Shown here piece by piece: positions 7,693 to 12,756 of a stretch of 25,014 nt of DNA. The stretch comes from a virus. The stretch spans positions 1 through 25,014 of IMG/VR virus record IMGVR_UViG_3300003691_000353; one strand, given 5' to 3'. Position 1 is the stretch's first letter. Each line of letters begins with the position of its first letter. Under the pieces are notes generated by a model. It saw nothing but the letters and a program-made list of their open reading frames with translations. It was not told the DNA's origin and ran no database searches. The position numbers and the translations under genes are program-made.

Positions 7693-8643
7693 TTAACCAA
7701 AACACCATGAATGTTGACGAGCGTACCAACCAGCGTGTGCTAAATATACACGCTCATCTTTCGTTAAAAGCTCAAACGAGTCTTTCTCGGTGGGTAATAC
7801 AGCAATAACATTTTGATTTTGTAACAGGGAGGACGTTTCCCCGCGACCGAGCTTCTTCAACACATCCTGCGGTAACTCGTCTTGCCAATAAGCTGCTCGT
7901 TTGTCTATATCCCGATAGCGATTGCCGCCCTCCGGCCCTCCCATAGGTGCGTTTGTTAATGTAATAGGATACCACTGCACACTATTGCCAGAGTTAGTGT
8001 TAATAAAAGGACTACAGTTATCTACACGCACTTTGATCGGTATGACCCCCGTTGCCCTCAACGGGTTTTTCTGCACTTCCTGCGAGCTAAAGCCTTTTGT
8101 AAGTGACTCTACCCGCATAGCAGGTCGTATATATTTCAACTTCTTGGCCTGTGTTATAAATGCGTGCATAGCACTGCCCTCGTCGGACTGCCCACTAGCT
8201 ACAAGACCGCGCTGACCTCTGTACGTGCCATAAGAAAAGATAGCGTTAGCTAGAACGCGGTAGCCGTAGGCGCGCATATCTTCTGTATCACGGATCTTAA
8301 TACCGTGATCCCGCACATCAACTAACTTAATTACACCTTCTTTTTTAGTAACTGCCGTACAATCGTGCGGAAGCAGTCTCGTACTAAAAGACTCGTTACC
8401 TCTAAGTACAACGCAAGGGCTGTGCATCCAAGATCCAGCGCAGAAGGACGTAAAGTCTGTTACTTGCGCTGCTACTTCTACAACGCATGCGTCCGAAACC
8501 CGAAATACTGCTTGGAGTATCATGGTATTACGATTACCTGTGTGGTGCATTATAAGCGGGTCACGTGGTCGGTTGTCACTGTATATATTGCTGTAAGCAA
8601 TACATGGTGGGTAATACTCCGGTAATGCTTTTTTTGCTGTCAT
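7693..8643 (-). CDS. Unknown 316-aa protein of the amidoligase cluster
   Basis: I do not recognise this protein. It has no signal peptide or membrane segment. The N-terminus is Pro/Tyr-rich (LPEYYPPCIAYSNIYSDN), a mixed alpha/beta middle follows, and the C-terminus ends in an aromatic stretch (YLAHAGWYARQHSWCFG). Cysteines are scattered without a clear zinc motif. It lies 20 bases upstream of the COOH-NH2 ligase gene in the direction of transcription and follows the 54-aa gene, so it belongs to the same transcript as the ligases. It might be a binding partner, an acceptor protein or a further enzyme of an undescribed family. The ATG at 8643 has a weak AGG eight bases upstream. Confidence 0.65.
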   Translation of the reverse strand: MTAKKALPEYYPPCIAYSNIYSDNRPRDPLIMHHTGNRNTMILQAVFRVSDACVVEVAAQVTDFTSFCAGSWMHSPCVVLRGNESFSTRLLPHDCTAVTKKEGVIKLVDVRDHGIKIRDTEDMRAYGYRVLANAIFSYGTYRGQRGLVASGQSDEGSAMHAFITQAKKLKYIRPAMRVESLTKGFSSQEVQKNPLRATGVIPIKVRVDNCSPFINTNSGNSVQWYPITLTNAPMGGPEGGNRYRDIDKRAAYWQDELPQDVLKKLGRGETSSLLQNQNVIAVLPTEKDSFELLTKDERVYLAHAGWYARQHSWCFG

Positions 8644-8655
8644 AATATGAACCTA

Positions 8656-8820
8656 TTAAACAAACCCGTGAGGTTTGGTAAGTGATATATTGCGTACTGG
8701 TTCTACGCAATCAATGATGTCTTTGGAAGGGGTAGTACCTTTCAGCCCTGCTAGAACATCCGTTCTAGTATGGGTAGAGGTTTTAGTGGTATTCCCTTTG
8801 ATCTTTGCTGGTAATGCCAT
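8656..8820 (-). CDS. Unknown 54-aa basic peptide between the GGCT-like and 316-aa genes
   Basis: A short frame beginning MALPAKIKGNTTKTSTHTR and ending KPHGFV. It starts one base after the stop of the gamma-glutamylcyclotransferase-like gene and has ACGAGG about nine bases upstream, so it is probably a real gene despite its size. The N-terminal third is rich in Lys, Thr and Arg and looks unstructured; the middle (VLAGLKGTTPSKDIIDCVEPV) could form a short helix. No known family is recognised. In a cluster of amide-bond-forming enzymes, a small linear peptide could be a substrate, but that is speculation. Confidence 0.6.
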   Translation of the reverse strand: MALPAKIKGNTTKTSTHTRTDVLAGLKGTTPSKDIIDCVEPVRNISLTKPHGFV

Positions 8821-8821
8821 A

Positions 8822-9250
8822 CTAACTAGCCTCGTTTAAAACTGCATAATGAGCTAACTCATCTTTGGTTGCGTTCCACAAACCACTTGTAACTACCGCA
8901 CGGTCTGTTAAATAGCTGCGTGGTAGTAGATATACCCAAGGATTCGGGTGAACGGTTGTACCGTGGCTATCCAATGGTAACTGCTCTCGCTCGTAGAAGT
9001 CAGGATGCCCTTCAAGCATATCAAGAGCCAAGAACACATCATCCGGTACACTGTACAGCTCACCGAAGATGGTGTTAGATAGATTAGGGTTATTGGAAAT
9101 CTTTACAACACCGGGAAATGCTCCAAGGTCAATCATACGATAAGGCCCGACAAGAGACTTTCTCCCGAGGTAATTAACACGGGAGTCGGTTAGTAGGCGG
9201 TGATTACCGTGACCCGCTTTAAGTGTTCCGTATACAAATACTGTTGTCAT
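8822..9250 (-). CDS. Gamma-glutamylcyclotransferase-like (AIG2/GGCT) protein
   Basis: A 142-residue protein with the start MTTVFVYGTLKAGHGNHRLL, the substrate-binding YGTLxxG motif of the GGCT fold. FLALDMLEGHPDFYERE (about residues 73-89) contains the catalytic Glu of the conserved LDxLEGxPxxYxR block, and VYLLPR is the usual late strand. GGCT enzymes cyclise gamma-glutamyl groups to 5-oxoproline and release the amine, so the protein may trim or reverse a gamma-glutamyl amide made by the neighbouring ligases. It is the first gene of the amidoligase cluster in the direction of transcription. Its Shine-Dalgarno AAGGAGGGG is partly held in a hairpin at 9257-9272. Confidence 0.85.
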   Translation of the reverse strand: MTTVFVYGTLKAGHGNHRLLTDSRVNYLGRKSLVGPYRMIDLGAFPGVVKISNNPNLSNTIFGELYSVPDDVFLALDMLEGHPDFYEREQLPLDSHGTTVHPNPWVYLLPRSYLTDRAVVTSGLWNATKDELAHYAVLNEAS

Positions 9251-9256
9251 TGTATT

Positions 9257-9272
9257 GCCCCTCCTTCGGGGC
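9257..9272 (-). promoter_or_regulatory. Hairpin holding the ribosome-binding site of the GGCT-like gene
   Basis: Minus-strand RNA GCCCC-GAAGGA-GGGGC forms a 5-bp GC stem whose loop and 3' arm contain the Shine-Dalgarno AAGGAGG, seven to twelve bases before the ATG. It could tune translation of the cluster. There is no U-tract, so it is not a standard terminator. Confidence 0.5.
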
Positions 9273-9310
9273 TAATTAAGCAACGCTATGTGCGTTATTG
9301 GTGGTAGTTA

Positions 9311-9326
9311 CCTTACATGTACAAGG
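9311..9326. repeat. Dispersed 16-bp palindrome, copy 6 (intergenic)
   Basis: CCTTACATGTACAAGG, with one arm base changed. It lies in the 80-base gap between the 81-aa unknown gene and the GGCT-like gene, so it is the copy closest upstream of the amidoligase cluster. Confidence 0.75.
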
Positions 9327-9330
9327 TAGG

Positions 9331-9576
9331 TTAGGTCTTTTCTGCGTATGTGAGTTCTTGCCACTTTCGTACCGCATAAAACTTACAAGTGGCTACATTT
9401 ACTTGAGCGGTTCCCCACACGCGGTCTTCTATAGTTGATATGTAGTTTTTAAGCCGCTTCAGGCGTTCTTTAGTTGATGTTTTGCCATTCTTACGAATAG
9501 CCCCGCTAGCCATATAATCTATGGACAATAATTCATCGCCGGTTGTCCACCCGCGTCCTACTGTATACGATCGCAT
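9331..9576 (-). CDS. Unknown 81-aa protein
   Basis: A basic, soluble-looking protein of no recognised family. It opens MRSYTVGRGWTTGDELLSIDYMASGAIRK and has a Lys/Arg-rich helix in the middle (STKERLKRLKNYISTIED). The basic helix would allow nucleic-acid or host-protein binding, but nothing shows it. It starts two bases after the stop of the preceding 175-aa gene, and its Shine-Dalgarno AGAGG lies inside that gene, so the two are translationally coupled. The palindrome at 9311-9326 lies just past its stop. Confidence 0.6.
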   Translation of the reverse strand: MRSYTVGRGWTTGDELLSIDYMASGAIRKNGKTSTKERLKRLKNYISTIEDRVWGTAQVNVATCKFYAVRKWQELTYAEKT

Positions 9577-9578
9577 AC

Positions 9579-10106
9579 TTAATCCTCTAGTTCTTGTTCA
9601 AGAATAACAACAGCCTGTTTAACGACCGCCTCGCTTTTAAAGTAAATACCACCAGCAAGATGATGCGTTGTAGCGTTATAGACATACTGCTCGCCGAACT
9701 GATGGTTCACAACTCTGATAACAAACTTGTTGTTGGCACCATTTAACCAGTTAGGCTTCCACACAGCGCCGTTCAACTCCTCTGCGAGCTTATACAGACG
9801 ATGGTAAAACTTGTACGTACAAGCTGCTTTTGCAGCTGCGCTGTTATTTGTAAACTCCATACCCGCCATACGCCTGTCATGCTCTGACAGGCCTGTTGAG
9901 ACTTCACACCCACGCGTGACAAGCCAGTTACCTCCCAACGGCTCCCATTTAATAGGCTGTATGCCTTTATCTACTTCCTTTTGGAGTGCTTTTAGTTCCA
10001 TTTGCAGGCAATGTACCCGCGCCTTCATCTTGTTCATGGTGTTCTCTGGCTTTCTTTCCATAATAAAACTTCCTACTGTTAGTGGTTGTCGTACTCTAGT
10101 GCTCAT
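9579..10106 (-). CDS. Unknown 175-aa phage protein
   Basis: The ATG at 10,106 overlaps the TGA of the preceding gene (ATGA) and is preceded by AGAGG, so it is preferred over an in-frame start 60 bases upstream without such support. Residues about 25-50 form a likely coiled coil (MNKMKARVHCLQMELKALQKEVDKG). The second half (YKFYHRLYKLAEELNGAVWKPNWLNGANNKFVIRV...) resembles a domain seen in many phage hypothetical proteins, with a helix, then W-x-P-x-W and a strand pair; its function is unknown. The palindrome at 9809-9824 is read in another frame here, as CTYK. Confidence 0.65.
   Translation of the reverse strand: MSTRVRQPLTVGSFIMERKPENTMNKMKARVHCLQMELKALQKEVDKGIQPIKWEPLGGNWLVTRGCEVSTGLSEHDRRMAGMEFTNNSAAAKAACTYKFYHRLYKLAEELNGAVWKPNWLNGANNKFVIRVVNHQFGEQYVYNATTHHLAGGIYFKSEAVVKQAVVILEQELED
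9809..9824. repeat. Dispersed 16-bp palindrome, copy 7
   Basis: ACTTGTACGTACAAGC; the inner 14 bases are a perfect palindrome. It lies inside the 175-aa unknown gene, read as CTYK. Confidence 0.8.
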
Positions 10107-10435
10107 CTGCTTGTAACCTCTACTGTGTTGTTGAGTAAGTGGCGATATGCCATTGCAGCTGCCCAACTATCAGACAACCCGTGTATTACAGTTGGGTCAC
10201 TCTTATCGGTGACTACATAATCTCCCCTTGTATATACAAGATCAGGGAGGGTGTTCTGTTGCTTGTGATACGCAGCCAAACCGTACCACTTTACAGCGTG
10301 ACAATCGCTGTGCATTGGTAACGGCTTAGCGCGTTGGGGGTGTACCATAAGATGAGCAGGCAAAGGCTTGCCGCCCTTACCTCTCGCCGTGATCTCTCGC
10401 GTTCGCTTGCCTTGTGCTTTTGCAATATGTCTCAT
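10103..10435 (-). CDS. Unknown 110-aa basic protein
   Basis: No family is recognised. The N-terminal 35 residues are strongly basic (MRHIAKAQGKRTREITARGKGGK), suggesting nucleic-acid contact. The remainder is mixed and contains LPDLVYTRGDYVVTDK, where LVYTR is encoded by the palindrome at 10,226-10,241. AGGAG nine bases before the ATG sits in the second leader cassette, as for the 210-aa gene at 6810. Its stop overlaps the next start by four bases. Confidence 0.6.
   Translation of the reverse strand: MRHIAKAQGKRTREITARGKGGKPLPAHLMVHPQRAKPLPMHSDCHAVKWYGLAAYHKQQNTLPDLVYTRGDYVVTDKSDPTVIHGLSDSWAAAMAYRHLLNNTVEVTSR
10226..10241. repeat. Dispersed 16-bp palindrome, copy 8
   Basis: CCTTGTATATACAAGA; the inner 14 bases are a perfect palindrome. 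It lies inside the 110-aa unknown gene, read as LVYTR. Confidence 0.8.
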
Positions 10436-10464
10436 AAGATCGTACTCCTGAAGATCGTACTCAT
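10432..10464 (-). CDS. Possible 10-residue leader peptide, cassette copy 2
   Basis: A tiny frame, MSTIFRSTIL, with GGGAG ten bases before its ATG, ending ATGA across the start codon of the 110-aa gene. It is 29/33 identical to 6807-6839 and has an internal direct repeat GAGTACGATCTT separated by CAG. It follows the stop of the 30-aa membrane peptide by one base. Confidence 0.4.
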   Translation of the reverse strand: MSTIFRSTIL

Positions 10465-10465
10465 T

Positions 10466-10558
10466 TTATAACGTCTCCCATAGTAATAGAGACGCGGTTA
10501 CGGTAAGACCTAACAAGATGAACGCATCGGCGTGTGCTACTACGTAGTTAAGCATCAT
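10466..10558 (-). CDS. Predicted 30-aa single-pass membrane peptide
   Basis: The frame reads MMLNYVVAHADAFILLGLTV and continues TASLLLWETL. Residues about 12-27 form a hydrophobic segment long enough to cross a membrane. GGGAGG lies seven bases before the first ATG. The first 11 bases overlap the end of the 76-aa gene in another frame. No family can be assigned to so short a protein; small phage membrane peptides can affect host membranes or lysis, but nothing here proves it. Confidence 0.5.
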   Translation of the reverse strand: MMLNYVVAHADAFILLGLTVTASLLLWETL

Positions 10559-10778
10559 TACACCGCCTCCCACCTTTCTCCTCCAACTCCACCTTGTACA
10601 TACAAGGCAAGCTCCCTAGATCACGTAGAGCCTCTTGGAGGTTCATTTGATAACTTAGCTTATGCAATGACTTTGCGATCATACGCTCCAGATAGACAAC
10701 CACCGCAATGTGGATTAATAGCTCGCGCTCTAATAGTTCCGCGCCTCTTTTGCCTTGCTTCTTTTTTAATTGTGACAT
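10548..10778 (-). CDS. Unknown 76-aa protein
   Basis: The ATG at 10,778 follows GGAGG by eight bases; an in-frame GTG nine bases further upstream lies inside that ribosome-binding site and is not preferred. The protein begins MSQLKKKQGKRGAELLEREL, is mainly helical and amphipathic, and ends in a basic, charged tail (VELEEKGGRR). No family is recognised. Its start is two bases after the stop of the 44-aa membrane protein and its end overlaps the 30-aa membrane peptide, so the three small genes are one translational unit. The palindrome at 10,592-10,607 is read as CMYK. Confidence 0.6.
   Translation of the reverse strand: MSQLKKKQGKRGAELLERELLIHIAVVVYLERMIAKSLHKLSYQMNLQEALRDLGSLPCMYKVELEEKGGRRCNDA
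10592..10607. repeat. Dispersed 16-bp palindrome, copy 9
   Basis: CCTTGTACATACAAGG, palindromic except the central CA step. It lies inside the 76-aa gene, read as CMYK. Confidence 0.85.
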
Positions 10779-10779
10779 A

Positions 10780-10914
10780 TTAGCCACCTCCAGATATTAT
10801 TAATGTTAGTCCTGCAATAACAGCTACCGCACCTATCAAGTACGCACCGCCTTTAACTAGATTCCAAAACCCGAATACTACAAGACAAACCACTATAAAT
10901 AAAAACATCATCAT
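10780..10914 (-). CDS. Predicted 44-aa two-pass membrane protein
   Basis: The frame starts MMMFLFIVVCLVVFGFWNLV, followed by KGG and AYLIGAVAVIAGLTLIIS. That is two hydrophobic helices joined by a very short basic turn, a helical-hairpin membrane protein. CGGAG precedes the first ATG by eight bases. It is the first gene after the consensus promoter at 10,998-11,026. Size and topology are compatible with a small holin or a superinfection-exclusion or host-takeover membrane protein. No endolysin is nearby in the window, so a lysis role is only a possibility. Confidence 0.6.
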   Translation of the reverse strand: MMMFLFIVVCLVVFGFWNLVKGGAYLIGAVAVIAGLTLIISGGG

Positions 10915-10934
10915 TTTAATATCTCCGTTATCCG

Positions 10935-10950
10935 CCTTGCATGTACAAGG
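10935..10950. repeat. Dispersed 16-bp palindrome, copy 10 (leader of small-gene operon)
   Basis: CCTTGCATGTACAAGG. It lies about 40-55 bases downstream of the expected start of transcription from the 10,998-11,026 promoter and 21 bases before the 44-aa gene, a position where a bound protein could block or modulate transcription. Confidence 0.8.
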
Positions 10951-10997
10951 CCGTTGGTTTTACTAGCTATTAGACCTATATCAAACTTTATGCAACT

Positions 10998-11026
10998 ATT
11001 ATATCATACCTATATAACTATGTCAA
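10998..11026 (-). promoter_or_regulatory. Consensus sigma-70 promoter, leftward
   Basis: On the minus strand TTGACA and TATAAT are both exact, separated by 17 bases, with TG one base before the -10 box (extended -10). Transcription would begin near 10,991 and run into the small membrane-protein genes and onward to the amidoligase cluster. This is the best host-type promoter in the window, so this operon is probably expressed early by host RNA polymerase. Confidence 0.85.
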
Positions 11027-11067
11027 CTAACAAACGCTAGTCTTATAAGAGCGGTCTAGCTCGACCT

Positions 11068-11114
11068 TATAACTAAAAGTTATATAGGGATAGAGTGAGT
11101 CCTTTCACCCTATC
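11068..11114 (-). terminator. Tandem hairpins after the early 224-aa gene
   Basis: In minus-strand RNA, GATAGGGTGA / TCACTCTATC (11,089-11,114) forms a 10-bp stem with one G-U pair and a 6-base loop, 20 bases past the 224-aa gene's stop. A second inverted repeat, TATAACT-N3-AGTTATA (11,068-11,084), follows, with a UUUU run between the two. This is a plausible terminator separating that gene from the next promoter, though the U-tract is short. Confidence 0.5.
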
Positions 11115-11133
11115 GCCTATCTAGCCTCTTTTG

Positions 11134-11808
11134 CTATCCTGCCATTGCTGCGGTTAGTGCGTCAAGATCGGCGTTATCCTCCATAGCACCATTATCGTCA
11201 TCGCCCGCTATACTGACAAGCTCTGTGCTCAAGTCTTGAATAGTCAGTGTTAGTGATTCCATTGCGTCACCAATAGAGCTATCAACCTCTATACTTTTGA
11301 CATAATTAGCCATCAACGCTAGTTGGGCAAGCAAACACGCTTGTTGCTCTTGCTCGTGCGTCATCTTTGCAGCTTGCTCTAACACCTTAGCGGCGCTTAA
11401 GTCTTTGCGAATAGCTGTAAATGATCGTGGTTCGCTGGTCTCATCGTCGGTTAGCTCTACGCTATATTCCATCGCACCCAATAACACGCTCTTGGCACTC
11501 ATCGCTGCGCTTGGAATAGTCCAAGTACCGTCTTTTTTACCCTTGGGGCACTTAGCCTTAACAGCCAACCCATTGGCATTGGCTCGGATCATATCAAAGA
11601 CGGTTGACATTGCCTTTTCAAACTTCGCCTGTCCGGTACTCGCAGCAATTGCGGTGAATGTAGCATAAACCCCCGCGCCTTGGGTCTTGGCTTTTTCAGT
11701 TGCTATGCCTGACTTGTTAGCAGCTACAATGCCATCGAATATAGACTGGTTTAGTGCAGTTAATTTAATAGCCTTTACGGGTGCTTTCTTTGCGGTAGTA
11801 GTAGTCAT
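11134..11808 (-). CDS. Unknown 224-aa early protein
   Basis: It is the first leftward gene next to the divergent control region. It starts MTTTTAKKAPVKAIKLTALN, is Ala/Thr/Lys-rich with mainly helical content, and ends in an acidic tail (AGDDDNGAMEDNADLDALTAAMAG). No family is recognised; an acidic tail is also seen in single-stranded DNA-binding and histone-like phage proteins, but this is not evidence of that role. The ATG at 11,808 is chosen: an in-frame extension to 11,919 would run through the probable promoter. AAGG about ten bases upstream, the likely ribosome-binding site, is the right arm of palindrome copy 11, so a protein on that site could also affect this gene. Confidence 0.65.
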   Translation of the reverse strand: MTTTTAKKAPVKAIKLTALNQSIFDGIVAANKSGIATEKAKTQGAGVYATFTAIAASTGQAKFEKAMSTVFDMIRANANGLAVKAKCPKGKKDGTWTIPSAAMSAKSVLLGAMEYSVELTDDETSEPRSFTAIRKDLSAAKVLEQAAKMTHEQEQQACLLAQLALMANYVKSIEVDSSIGDAMESLTLTIQDLSTELVSIAGDDDNGAMEDNADLDALTAAMAG

Positions 11809-11818
11809 AATATATATA

Positions 11819-11834
11819 CCTTGTATGTATAAGG
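11819..11834. repeat. Dispersed 16-bp palindrome, copy 11 (overlaps a ribosome-binding site)
   Basis: CCTTGTATGTATAAGG. On the minus strand its last four bases AAGG form the probable Shine-Dalgarno of the 224-aa gene. Confidence 0.8.
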
Positions 11835-11841
11835 ATAAACC

Positions 11842-11927
11842 CTTGCACCAACATGGTGCGAAGGTACCAACCAACCAAAGCGGCGGCTGACATACATAGT
11901 ATAGCATACTACATGCCAACTATTCAA
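11842..11927 (-). promoter_or_regulatory. Probable leftward early promoter and leader hairpin
   Basis: The minus strand shows TTGAAT (11,922-11,927), an 18-base gap and TATACT (11,898-11,903), a fair sigma-70 match. The leader contains GCACCA-N3-TGGTGC (11,845-11,859), extendable with a bulge to 11,842-11,863, a stable hairpin ahead of the palindrome and start codon. A further TATAAT lies upstream at 11,941-11,946 but lacks a good -35 box. Confidence 0.55.
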
Positions 11928-12050
11928 ATGGCATACACTTATTATATCCCCCCTATTGTAACCCATTGATATGTATACAGTTACGGCTACCAATTAAATA
12001 AACCCACCCCCATATACCCCCTATGCTATTGATTACAACAAGCTATGATA

Positions 12051-12099
12051 TGACGCATTACGTCACATTATGACAATGTATGTATGACAATATATGTCA
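12051..12099. repeat. Pair of TGAC-arm palindromes
   Basis: TGACG-N5-CGTCA at 12,051-12,065 and TGACA-N5-TGTCA at 12,085-12,099, centres 34 bases apart, with another TGACA at 12,071. The second directly abuts palindrome copy 12. The layout resembles a cluster of protein-binding sites at an origin or divergent promoter. Confidence 0.55.
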
Positions 12100-12115
12100 C
12101 ATTGTATGTACAAGG
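12100..12115. repeat. Dispersed 16-bp palindrome, copy 12 (control region)
   Basis: CATTGTATGTACAAGG, directly after the TGACA/TGTCA palindrome in the divergent control region. Confidence 0.8.
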
Positions 12116-12605
12116 TATAGATGATGTGAATGGCGAACGCGCATCTATAACTCATGCCTATAGTATATGGTTATAAGCAGCGTTTTCCTTAGACGTTTCG
12201 TCGCGCGCGGTGGACGGGGGCACCCCCCTGATGAGTATGTGGATGAGAGGAAGTACCCGCATTCATAGATTGGGGGAGCAAATTAGGGGTAATGATAATA
12301 GATCTTATTTAAAAGCAACCCCCCGGTGGGGTAACGAGGGTATATATACGCACGGGCTAGTGCGTCCTGTAGAAAGACCGTTGGAGCAGAGAACGAGTTA
12401 CAGGGATGTAACGACGTGGTAAAGGGAGTCAAGGAGACGACCTTACTCTGAGGAGACGGTCTAAACGAGTCCAGTCTAGGACGACCTAAACGAGAGTGAT
12501 TCTTGTTTGTACGTGTTTATGGATTTATTTTTAAAGTTTATTTTATTTACACGTTCAACGACGTTACGTGTGATACCGTACCCCAAGGGAGGTAGATCAC
12601 GTCTT

Positions 12606-12639
12606 ATGTCTACAATGTTTGGGTTTTCTTAGAAAATCC
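12606..12639 (+). promoter_or_regulatory. Possible 8-residue leader peptide with hairpin
   Basis: GGGAGG at 12,588-12,593 precedes the ATG at 12,606 by 12 bases. The frame MSTMFGFS stops at 12,632, inside an 8-bp hairpin formed by 12,621-12,639 (GGGTTTTC paired with GAAAATCC). The layout resembles an attenuation leader, but there is no U-tract after the stem. Confidence 0.25.
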
Positions 12640-12662
12640 GAGGTGCAAGGTTGTGCAAGACA

Positions 12663-12756
12663 CATACCTTTATATAAGTATAGGGTATTGAAAAACCGCA
12701 TTATACAATGTGATTGAAAACTACGTTAAGGAGTTTGATTGAACATTCAATGTATA
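12663..12756 (+). promoter_or_regulatory. Candidate rightward (late) promoter region
   Basis: It contains CATACCTTTATATA (12,663-12,676), also found upstream of the primase on the other strand; TTGTGC-N16-TATAAG (12,651-12,678), a weak sigma-70-like match; and ATTGAA repeats at 12,687, 12,713 and 12,738 (25-26-base spacing) with CAATGTATAG at 12,748. As I recall, the sigma factor of phiEco32 uses a TAATGTATA element, so CAATGTATA is a candidate phage promoter; no start site is proven. Confidence 0.4.

Noticed and set aside
10107-10166. Longer start for the 175-aa gene
   Set aside because: The upstream start lies within the coupled upstream gene and has no ribosome-binding site, while the ATG at 10,106 has AGAGG and an ATGA overlap.
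11809-11919. N-terminal extension of the 224-aa gene to an upstream in-frame ATG
   Set aside because: It would run through the leader hairpin and the probable promoter; the ATG at 11,808 has a ribosome-binding site at proper distance.
2466-12115. Reading the dispersed palindromes as LexA/SOS boxes
   Set aside because: The Escherichia coli type box is CTGT-N8-ACAG; these sites have TTGTA-N2-TACAA, a different arm spacing.
12228-12235. CTGATGAG, resembling the core of a hammerhead ribozyme
   Set aside because: No CGAAAC partner or flanking stems I and III could be found nearby.
12210-12422. A 70-codon open frame on the plus strand in the control region
   Set aside because: It starts at GTG with no ribosome-binding site, has an unnatural composition, and overlaps G/C hairpins; it looks like chance openness in a non-coding region.
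12519-12635. A 38-codon frame starting at ATG on the plus strand
   Set aside because: There is no ribosome-binding site, and the AT-rich sequence makes a chance frame likely.
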